Below are positions 44,807-53,487 of a stretch of DNA of 64,000 nt, one piece after another. Made by a program: the position numbers and the translations under genes. The notes beneath the pieces are model-generated. The model was given only the letters and a program-made list of their open reading frames with translations. It was not told the DNA's origin and did no database searches. This stretch comes from Liriodendron chinense (taxonomy: Eukaryota; Streptophyta; Magnoliopsida; Magnoliales; Magnoliaceae). Location of the stretch: contig ML058508.1 in the NCBI GenBank assembly GCA_003013855.2, positions 2,531,001-2,595,000 of the forward strand, written 5' to 3'. Each line of letters opens with the position of its first letter. Positions within the stretch are counted from its first letter, which is position 1.

Positions 44807-45067
44807 TCAATCAACACACCCACAAAATTGCCTGTTACTCATGTGCAATGCACATAGACCACTTATTGTCCGACGGACTCCTTTGGCCACAAAATGAGCC
44901 ACATCCTCACATTTCCCTTTGTCAATCCAGTTTGGGGCCTTACGTTGCTCACAATTCCATAAGGGTGCGCTCCACCTCCCAACAGCCTCAATCTCCTTCA
45001 TGAGTTTTAGGAACAGGGAACATCCGTCAGATTCAACAGCGACTTCCAAATCAAGGTTGTCTATCAT
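44807..45067 (-). other. 86-codon open frame, not recognised
   Basis: MIDNLDLEVAVESDGCSLF, LKLMKEIEAVGRWSAP, LWNCEQRKAPNWIDKGKCED, VAHFVAKGVRRTISGLCAL, CGCVD. The surrounding 44660-45120 lacks the T-rich repeat text of its flanks and looks inserted. Composition is protein-like, with Cys and Trp, but I cannot name a family. It could be a captured host fragment or part of a lost retroelement domain. Confidence 0.25.
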
Positions 45068-45189
45068 GGTGCGTTCAACACGAACAGGATTGCGGGGTTC
45101 TGCCTGCCTCAGCCTTTACCTGTTTAGAAGACTCCGGACACCCGTACGATCAAGTGTCAGCCATGTCCGGAACAGGTTGGGAAATGAAG

Positions 45190-46300
45190 CCCCCGAGAAG
45201 TTAATCCCAGTGTAATTTAAGGTCTTCGGACCGCTGGAGATAAATTTGTGCAGTTGAAATTGATGGTGAAATTTATTTTTATTTTTTTTTGCATTTTTTT
45301 TTTGAAAAGTTCCAGACTTCAACTTGGGTAATCGAGGTTGATGCCGGTTTTTATGGAAAGCTTGAAATCTTTTTGGTATTTTTGGAAATGATCCGGGTTA
45401 TCGAGCCTTGATCCCAGGGGTTGAGGCAGATGCCGGTTTTTTGTTGAAAGTAGGAAAAGGTCCCCCGAGAAATTAATCCCAGTGTAGTTTAAGGGCTTCG
45501 GACAAAAAATATATACATGCTGAAAATACATTCTTTTTGTGATTTTTCGAAATGTTCCAGGCTGTTGAATCTCAATTTGAGCGATCAAGATTAACACTGG
45601 TTTTTATTGGAAATCTCTCGGGATTTTGATCCCGACGTAGTTTATGGTCTTCGGACCAAAAATATATACAAGCGATGCTGGAAATCACATTTTTTTTTAG
45701 TTTTTAGAAAATGTCCGGAGTCATCAGATCTTGATGAAGACCGATGCCGGTTTTTATTGAAAATCTCTCGGGATGTTGATCCCGACGTAGTTTAAGGTCT
45801 TCGGACCACAAAACTGTACAAAACAGGGCGAACACATTTTTTCTGTTTTTAGAAAATATCCAGAGTCGTCTGATCTTGATGTGAGCAAACAAGACCGACA
45901 CCGATTTTTATTGAAAATCTCTCGGGATGTCGATCCCGACGTAGTTTAAGGTCTTCGAACCACAAAACTGTACAAAACAGGGTGAACACAATTTTTTTTA
46001 TTTTTGAAAAATGTCCAGAGTCGTCTGATCTTGATGTGAGCAAACAAGACCGACACCGGTTTTTATTAAAAATCTCTCGGGATGTTGACTCCCGACGTAG
46101 TTTAAGGTCTTCGGATCACAAAACTGTACAAAACAGGGCGAACACATTTTTTTTGTTTTTTTTTTTTTGGCAAATGTCCGGTGTCAGCGGGTCTTGATTC
46201 GAATGATCCAGACTGCTACCGGTTTTTATTTAAAAAGTCCCTCGGGATCTTGATCCCGACGTAGTTTAAGGTCTTCGGACCCAAACTATGTACAAGCGAG
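45190..46300. repeat. ~150-bp tandem repeat in the Ogre-like 3' UTR
   Basis: The core tttaaggtcttcgga recurs at 45221, 45493, 45646, 45796, 45950, 46106 and 46270, that is every 150-164 bp, with one double-length gap. Each unit has 'ctcgggatnttgatcccgacgtag', a T-run of variable length and 'gatgccggtttttattg'. The phrase CGGGAT...ATCCCG is a small inverted repeat in each unit. Confidence 0.85.
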
Positions 46301-46462
46301 CAGCAATCAAGGTTGGAGATTCCAGGGATCCTTCTTAGAATGGTTCAGATCATCAGGTCATGACTTTGGATGGTTGAGATCACTGTTTGACCAAGTCAAT
46401 TCTTTTTCTTTTTTCTTGAAAATTCCATGGAACTCTTTCCACATCATCAAGCCAATTTCTCA

Positions 46463-46685
46463 TTGTTCTAGTAGCTATAGAGTAGTTGTAGTTAGGTAGG
46501 ATTTTCAGTTTTTATAGAAGTAGATTTTCTGATTTTTTTTTAGATAACTAACACTTTTTTTGTTTGATTTTGTAGGACATTGTTACTGACATAGATCTCA
46601 CTCTTTTGGGTAACATCTCCCCATCTCCCTTCTTTTTGTTCTTTTTTCTAGATTAGGGTAGTTTTCAATTTCTTAAAATTTCATC
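46463..46685 (+). other. Leader of non-autonomous copy B, 5' truncated
   Basis: From 46463 (tctagtagctatagagtag) it matches the copy A leader that follows its primer site. The 5' LTR and primer site of copy B are missing; left of 46463 is Ogre 3' UTR text. Confidence 0.6.
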
Positions 46686-48137
46686 ATGTATAATTGGACG
46701 AATGGTGCATATAAGCATCTTTTGGAGGATGAGACGTCGAATTGGGGGACCCAAACTCATTGTGATCGGGATCCCTCCAAGCACGAGTATTTTTCTGAGA
46801 TTCAAAGAACCTCCACTACCCCCCCACGTAAGACGATGCATGATTACATTAATGAAAACAATACACATATTGAGACACGACGTAATACGATGAGGGAATA
46901 TCGGAACAAAGAAAAATTGGATAATCATCCGGGAAAAACATTATGTGATTACCGAATTGAAAATAACATGAGTGTTCCACCGGTTATGGTAGGAGGTGTG
47001 CAACAACAAAAGGAACAGGTGAATAGTAGCCAACCGGTTAAGACAATGCGTGATTACTTGTATGGATATGCCTATCAACCATCATATAACTTTTCATCCT
47101 ACAATGCTTACAGTCTTAATTGGGAAAACCACCATTCTCCTTGTTCAAGGGAGGAACCAACCATGGTTATTAACAATCACCCTAAAACGTCTTCCTCTTT
47201 TGATGATAAGTATACACAAATACTTGAGGAAATATGGAATGAGTATGTGGATGAACAATTAAATCAAGCTTCCTCACCATCTTATGAAGACGTTGAGCCT
47301 GAAATTGGGGGCATCGAATCAATCCCCTCTAATGAGGAGGATGGGGCTACCCAAGTCCCACCTTCTTCGGATTTAACGAATAGACTTTTAGAGGAGATTG
47401 ATTTCGATGATCCCAATGTCATCATCAATTATGGTAAGTCCACTATCTCTTTTGGATGCTTTGAACTTAATGATGAAGAGATTTCAATGACGGTTGACAA
47501 ACCCGAGGAATCCATAAAATTTGAAAGCGGTAGTGGGGTTGCCTACAATGAGGGGTTGGTGAATGCTTATGAACCTATGGTTTCTTTTTCCAAGGGGCAT
47601 AATGATTATGAGTCTCTAGAGGATATGCATGCTAAAGAGATGGCCGAAGTCGACCTTTTTGAGTCCTTCCACCAACAACACATGCCAAATTCTATTGTGG
47701 TAGACCTCCCTTTGATTGAAAATTCTTTTCCTTTGGATGATGAGGTGGCACAATCTGAAATTTTAAAAGATCAACCAATGTTAGATGATATGCCTACCAC
47801 TAAATCTGAAATTTTTTCCTTGGAAGACCTCCTCTCTATAGAGGAGGAATTCCTTACCATTGAAACAGAATTTCTTCAATCATTAAGGGAGGACGAGGAC
47901 CCTTCATCCGACTATCTCGATTTCTTAGAGGAGTGCTTGGCCCACTCTTATGATCTTAATGATGAGATGATTAAGGAGTTGGACATTTTGTTAGACACGG
48001 TATTAGTGCCTGAAGAACACCTTTCCACGGATTTACACTCTTTACCATTGTTTGTGGAAGCACCGTACAATTCTGAAATTGTGGAAGAGACAACTTTAAG
48101 CAATGAAAACTCGATGAATGTCCCTCCACCGTCATAG
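46686..48137 (+). CDS. 483-aa ORF of an Athila-derived non-autonomous retrotransposon
   Basis: Open from ATG (MYNWTNGAYKHLLEDETS) to TAG with no break. The N-terminal half has four spaced copies of a short motif: KTMHDYINENN, NTMREYRN, KTLCDYRIENN and KTMRDYLYGYA. These resemble the RTLRDYL opening of Athila gag (compare 37400-37437). The rest is very acidic (runs such as EEIDFDDPNVIINYG, LLSIEEEFLTIETEF, SSDYLDFLEECLAHSYDLN) without capsid core, zinc knuckle, protease or polymerase. Codon changes relative to copy A (13338-15102) are moderate and the frame is kept here, which suggests selection or recent origin. Copy A reads through the two codons that are TAG here, so the original protein was longer. 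Function unknown; a truncated gag partner used in trans is one possibility. Confidence 0.6.
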   Translation: MYNWTNGAYKHLLEDETSNWGTQTHCDRDPSKHEYFSEIQRTSTTPPRKTMHDYINENNTHIETRRNTMREYRNKEKLDNHPGKTLCDYRIENNMSVPPVMVGGVQQQKEQVNSSQPVKTMRDYLYGYAYQPSYNFSSYNAYSLNWENHHSPCSREEPTMVINNHPKTSSSFDDKYTQILEEIWNEYVDEQLNQASSPSYEDVEPEIGGIESIPSNEEDGATQVPPSSDLTNRLLEEIDFDDPNVIINYGKSTISFGCFELNDEEISMTVDKPEESIKFESGSGVAYNEGLVNAYEPMVSFSKGHNDYESLEDMHAKEMAEVDLFESFHQQHMPNSIVVDLPLIENSFPLDDEVAQSEILKDQPMLDDMPTTKSEIFSLEDLLSIEEEFLTIETEFLQSLREDEDPSSDYLDFLEECLAHSYDLNDEMIKELDILLDTVLVPEEHLSTDLHSLPLFVEAPYNSEIVEETTLSNENSMNVPPPS

Positions 48138-49514
48138 GTCCTTTAGCCCATTGAAAATTCTGATTGGAGGACCCATTTTTAATCAATCATAACCCAAATC
48201 AGAATTTGAGGAGATAATATTTTTGCTGCTCTTAGTTCCTCCTTTTATGCATGTGGTGCACAATACGATTGGACTTCAATGATAAGAAGCACACATGTTT
48301 ACTGTCGAGCAGGACTTTGGATGGTCCTCATGAGAAATTTATTAAAATTCATGAAGATCCTGCTCAACTTTGATCATGTAGTTGATTGGACTAATCAAAG
48401 GTAGGTAGGTTAGGATTTATTTTTCTACAATTAGGATTGAATAAGTCTCATCAAGACAATGGAAGATGCTAGAATTGATCAACTTGCCATCTCAGGTACT
48501 ATTGTTCTCACTCTCTTATATTTTACCATTGCTCTCATGTTCATGCTCATTACATATCTTTTTACATTGAGGACAATGCAAGATTTGGTTGGGGGTGAGA
48601 TAAGATCCTTCATCTAGCAGTTTGCAACATTTCGAGCCTCATATGCGCAAATTTTTTCGAATTTTCTAAAATTTCAGAACTCCTTTAGAAAACCTTATTT
48701 CCATGCATTCGAGATGATAGGAGTATAAGAAGAGGAGATACGAAGTGTGTGATGTTGTAAGTCTTGAATTTATCCCAACATAATAGTTTTATATGTTAGT
48801 TCCCCAATTGTTGTGATTAATAGAAAATTTGAACACCTTTACACCAAGTTCACATTACCCGATTTTCATGAGTTGAAAGGATTATGTGATTTGTGGATTA
48901 GCTAGACTTTGATTTAAGGTGTTGAGAAACTAAGCCGGTGTACTTTGTCCATCCTTGTCCATGGGAAAATAATGAAAGATATGGATTTCTAAAAATCCTA
49001 TCTAATTTAAAAGAAAAAGGAAAAGGAAGGATGAAATTGGGAATGATGGAAAAATGGTGGAAAATTCCGAAAAGGGCTACCTATTACCAACTGGGGGATG
49101 GTCTACCCGTAACCAAAGCCAAAAATGGGACGTAGTGTGAAAGCCGTCGAAAGGACGGTAAGACAAATTCCTGTCATAAGCTTGTTGTTACTCTGTACAC
49201 CTTGAGATCTAGAGTTTAGTTGATCTATGAAGAAGATTATCCCAGAAACTCATAAGATGAACTTTCACTATGCACACTAGGTTGAAGTTGTTCGAGTTCT
49301 TCTATTTATCAATCAATCAGCGGGAATTTCATGTAGACACTTACTATGCTTTGAGAGTTTAAGGTTTCAACTTCTATCACCTAATTTCTCCAAATTTTAT
49401 ACTTGTATGTCTTGGAGTGGATAGAAACATGGTTTCTGAAGGAGAGTTAGTTTTGGAGGTTTGAACTTATTCACGCATGTTTTGCTCGGGACTAGCAAAA
49501 AGCTGGTTGGGGGG
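48138..49514 (+). other. 3' untranslated region of copy B
   Basis: Continues the match to copy A beyond the stop, including a disabled coding tail to about 48470. It holds the palindrome ACATTGAGGACAATGC (48564-48579, last base changed), cgaaaagggctacct at about 49068-49082, and a polypurine tract ggttgggggg at 49505-49514. Confidence 0.6.
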
Positions 49515-50866
49515 TGTGTTTAGCCTCCAATTTATACATTTGCCGACCCATTACATCACATTATAAGCATGATTTTCATGTTTAAAGACTAATCTAATAC
49601 ATGTTTTTGTGATTGTATGAATGAGAGGGAGATGTCACCAATTCATGGTTAAAAGAGTTACTTTGTATGCATTGAGGATCAATAGAACAAGTGCCAAAAT
49701 GTGGAAGAAAGAAGCAAGAAAGAAAGAGAAGAGAAAAAGAAGAGAATCTGAAATTTTTGCCTTAGACCTGTCTGTAGACCGGTCGCTAGACTGGCCGCCA
49801 GATCAGTCACAAGACAGGTCTACAGTGTAATTTTTGGACTATTTCTTCTTCTTAGACCGATCGCTAGACCGGTCGCCAGACCGGTCGCTAGACAGGTCAA
49901 GGGTAGTCCAGAAACACAAAACTCACTGGACTATTTTTAAGGTTTTGAGACCAGTCGTGCGACCGGTCGTTCATGAGCTTAGACCGGTCATGCGAACGGT
50001 CGTCAGCGTAACAGAGCTTGTCCGTGAAGCTCCGATTTTCTCTGTGCAATTGCGTGATTTCTTGCGCAATCTGGAATCTTCTACTCCAACTTATAAAAGG
50101 CCACCTCCACTCTCTTCCTAAGGCATCTAGCAACGTGGGGAGCAAAGAGATCAAGACCTAGGAGGCTTCCTAGCCTCCTACAACTAGTTTTCTTCTTCTT
50201 CTTTTAGTTCTAGTTCTAGTTTTAATATGCTTTTCCTTAGCTAACCTCTTAGCTAGAGCTAGAGGTGAAATTTGTAGTTGGTTTGAATGCTTTAATTCTT
50301 TTATTTCAAGTACCCTTTTCTTAAATTTGGATTTTGAACTTCTAGATTGAATAAAGTTTAGTTTTTTAGAAGTTTTGTGAGAGTTTGTGTGCTCCGGACA
50401 TGAGTTCCTTGCAATTCTCTGAGATTACCATGATTGGGTTGTTTGAATTCGAATTGTAGTAACCCTTGAGCATGCCATAGTCCATAGGCATGGCTGTTAC
50501 TCCGAAGGCTACAAGTTCAAGTTCTATGTGCTTCATTAGAACTAGAAATCTGATTTCCAAATTTAAGTGGGACTGTTTGTGCTTGAATGTTATATCTTCC
50601 AATTAGATGAGAGATAGGACTTTGATTCTAATTGTGTTGTACTTGGATGAATGTATTGGCATTGGACTACTACAAGTAGATCCTTGATGCTCTAGTTCTT
50701 CTTATTTTCAGATTTTTCTATTTGATGTGAAAAACCATTCTCCTAAACTTCTTAGATTCTAGTTATTAGAGTACTTTAAATTGTTTACCTCTTTCCCTGT
50801 GGATCGACCTCGGTCTTACCGAGTTTTATTACTACATCGCAGCCTTACACTTGAGGCAAGCGAACA
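49515..50866 (+). repeat. 3' LTR of copy B (about 1352 bp)
   Basis: Starts TGTGTTTAGCC after the polypurine tract and ends GAGGCAAGCGAACA, which equals the copy A LTR end. At 49770-49995 it has five or more GACCGGTCG-type palindromes; at the corresponding place copy A has gatcaatcgctc repeats instead. No 5' partner LTR and hence no testable target duplication. Confidence 0.7.
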
Positions 50867-51005
50867 CATATCCTAGGTAACACATGGAGTCAGACTTTAG
50901 ATTTTGCATTTGAATGTGAGTCCAATCCCATGGATTTCCTGGATGATAATTTAGATTTTAACGAGTAAAGGATAGGGACTTTCCTTGCCAAGCTTGTAGG
51001 ATTCA

Positions 51006-51339
51006 ATGGCGGACGGTACAAGAGGACGTCGGGTGATTGATGAGGATGATCCCGCCTTCATCATCCGCCGAGGGGCCCATATGTGTTCCTTGGCTCAGGA
51101 GCACCAACCTCTTCCCTTCATCAAGGGTCGGGGTACCAGAGATCATTGGGATAACTGGGTGAAGCACCCACAGCCTTTGCTTGAAGGAGTTTTGGCTGAC
51201 ACTCCTTTTGCTGGCCTCCTTACCTTACGCTTCCATAATAACAGTCCCAACCGCATGTTGCTTGCGGCTCTTTGCAAGAGGTGGCGGGAGAGACCCACAC
51301 CTTTTAATTCCCTTGTGGCAAATGGGGAATAACTCCCCT

Positions 51340-51406
<67 letters not shown>

Positions 51407-52552
51407 CAAATCGGCTTTCCATTTCATGGGGCAGTTGTTCCCCAAGTCGGTTCTCTTGCTCCTATCACTTCCACTGACTGGCTACGGCTTGTTGGTGACG
51501 TCCCACCTGAAGATGAATTCCAAGGCCATCAAGTAAAGATGCGATGGTTCTACAACACCTTTGCTACCGTCACCCCCACTACCGAGCTAGAGGCCCTCTA
51601 CAAAGCACGGGCCATGATTACTTATGCCTTCGGGTCCTTCCATTTCTGCCACACGAATGAGAGGGTCGATCCTAAATTTCTTCGCTTGGTTGAGGATCTT
51701 CACCATCCCTACAATTGGAACGGGGCTATCTTGACTCACGTTTTCCAGGGTTTAGATAAGACCTCCCGGAATAGCCGGTTATTCACAGGTTTCTGGCCTG
51801 TCGTTGAGGTACTTCTTCTTTAACCTTACTTGGAGACATTTGTCTTTTTTCTTTCTCTGATCGTTAGGTATACCCTTGCCCAGACTTGCTTTTATGACCA
51901 TTTTCCCCACCTCGCGCCGAGGATGCGGGATGACATTGAGCCATCTTTGTATCGTCACATGTATTGGCATCAACAAAATCGTCAGCGGAACTCCTGAGTC
52001 TCTGGGGACAACTGACGTGCTAACATAGACGGATTGACCGTTGAAGATGTAAGTATCTTGCTTTCCTTATCCCTCATGCTGCACTGTATCTGATCGTGAT
52101 GACCCCCTTTGCTGTAGCTTGCTCGGATGCCGTACGCCAACTTTCCTCTCTACTACACCCTTCAGCGTGTGGAGACCTATGATGCTTCATGCCTCCGGAT
52201 CATGCTTTCTGACGCTAAATCATTTCAGTGGTATTTGGGTGAGAGGCTGCTTCGACAGATTACCGGGGTAGCTAGAGTCCCTTGTTCTGCACCTCCTCCA
52301 GCTGCTCAGATCCTAGCTGATGAGATAGTTGATGCTCTAATGGGCCAGCCCGAGCTTCTTTTCACGATCCCGGATCGCGACTATGATGAGTGGTACTTGT
52401 TGTATGGCCAGGGGCCTCTGCTTCCTCCGCTCTATGTTCCTGGGGGCCGTCGCAGATATACTGGAGGCTTAGTGACAACTCCTTTGATGGATCTTCATCG
52501 TCGAGAGCGGGACGAGAGGAGGGATGATGACGACTATGTTGGTGACCTGTAG
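51006..52552 (+). pseudogene. Plant mobile domain (PMD) gene, antisense to the Ogre-like element
   Basis: Starts MADGTRGRRVIDEDDPAF. DHWDNWVKHPQPLLEGVLADT, RMLLAALCKRWRERPTPFNSL and, after a (TA)n run, PQVGSLAPITSTDWLRLVGDV, ALYKARAMITYAFGSFHF, FLRLVEDLHHPYNWNGAILTH and VFQGLDKTSRNSRLFTGFWP form the plant mobile (aminotransferase-like) domain of the MAIN/MAIL1 type and of many transposon passengers. A last part (52127-52552) has PYANFPLYYTLQRVETYD and ends acidic. The (TA)n expansion breaks the first part, and a GT...AG segment 51809-51867 could be an intron but does not keep phase. I take it as a retroelement-borne copy. Host MAIL1/MAIN proteins act in nuclear silencing; that role is not shown here. 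Confidence 0.6.
51342..51403. repeat. (TA)~30 microsatellite
   Basis: Uninterrupted TA run within the PMD coding stretch. It causes the false membrane-like YIYIYI frames seen on both strands. Confidence 0.95.
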
Positions 52553-53487
52553 CCTGCTTTTGTGTTCAGCTTACTTGATGTATGACCTTCTTCTTTTTGC
52601 TTTTACCTTCTTCTGTATAAAAATCTTTTGAATGAATATACAATCTTTGACTTGTCTCAAATTCCTTGATGATGTCTGGATGCTTTTGACTTCTGAATCA
52701 TTTCTTAATGAGTTGTGGGAGATGAGACTTCTTAACTGCATGGATGATGACTTGAATGGTTTAAATGGCTTGATTTGGCCCTGTGGGCCCTCTTGAGACT
52801 TCGGCTTTACTTTGTGAGCACCTTTTCTTGGTGTTTTGTGAGGCTAAGAAGGCTTCTCATGGTGTGGATGATGACTTGAACGGCTCAGATCGTTTGATTT
52901 AGCCTTGTGGGCCCACTTGATGATCAGATCTTGGATTCTGGCCCTTCTTTTGATGATCAAACCCTTGATCTTGCTATTTGATGACCCATGCGAGCTTTTT
53001 CATGGTTTAGATCATAATGATCTAGTCTTCGAATGGCTCAGATTGCTTGTGGGCCTCTCTTGATCAACTTTCCCTCCCTTTGACTTGATCAGACACATTC
53101 TGGCCGCAGTACTTCGTGATTGGACAGGTGGGGCACCTCCCAAATGATTCTGATCAACCTCAATCGAAATCTCGAATGGATTGGAGCCTTGGGCGGCCCT
53201 CAGGGTGCCATCTGCTGATGTGGACTGTCAACCTCACCTACCAATGACCATGGAGCCAATCCCGCGGAGAGAGAGGGAGCGTGTCCGTACGGGCGGTCCA
53301 CAGCGGGCCGCCCAAGACTCGCCTCTTGTGCGGTCTGGGCTGGCTCTGGTTCGGACATTCCCTTCTGTCCACTGCCCTTGTCCCCACCTTCCTTGTACGT
53401 CCAGGTTTGATTTCGACCATGATTCTTCCTTTTGTCTCCTCTTTCCTCCTCCTTTTGTCCTCATCTTGGTTTGTCTTTTCTCAAGCA
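52553..53487. other. Spacer between PMD gene and DUF7745-like gene
   Basis: Non-coding. Includes three diverged ~120-bp repeats around 52735, 52860 and 52990 (tggatgatgacttgaa.gg, gccctgtgggccc). The last 300 bp are GC-richer and could be promoter and leader of the next gene; frames there (for example 53181-53528) lack any domain. Confidence 0.4.

Larger units (their letters stand above)
43100..46462 (-). other. 3' untranslated region of the Ogre-like element
   Basis: Between the polypurine tract and copy B. It is mostly non-coding, with stretches of 'tttttgaaaat' and 'gatcccgac' text in repeated form. Two ~150-bp diverged copies lie at 44219 and 44370 (ggtcaagatcccgac... / ggtcaagattccaat...), and the main tandem array is at 45190-46300. 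Long 3' UTRs with tandem repeats are usual in Ogre/Tat elements. Confidence 0.5.

Noticed and set aside
51143..51477. YIYIYIYI frames suggesting a membrane helix
   Set aside because: Translation of the (TA)n microsatellite.
51006..52552. PMD gene as a genuine host MAIL1/MAIN-type gene
   Set aside because: Surrounded by retroelement sequence, interrupted by a microsatellite and frame breaks, and placed antisense to an Ogre-like element; a retroelement passenger is more likely.
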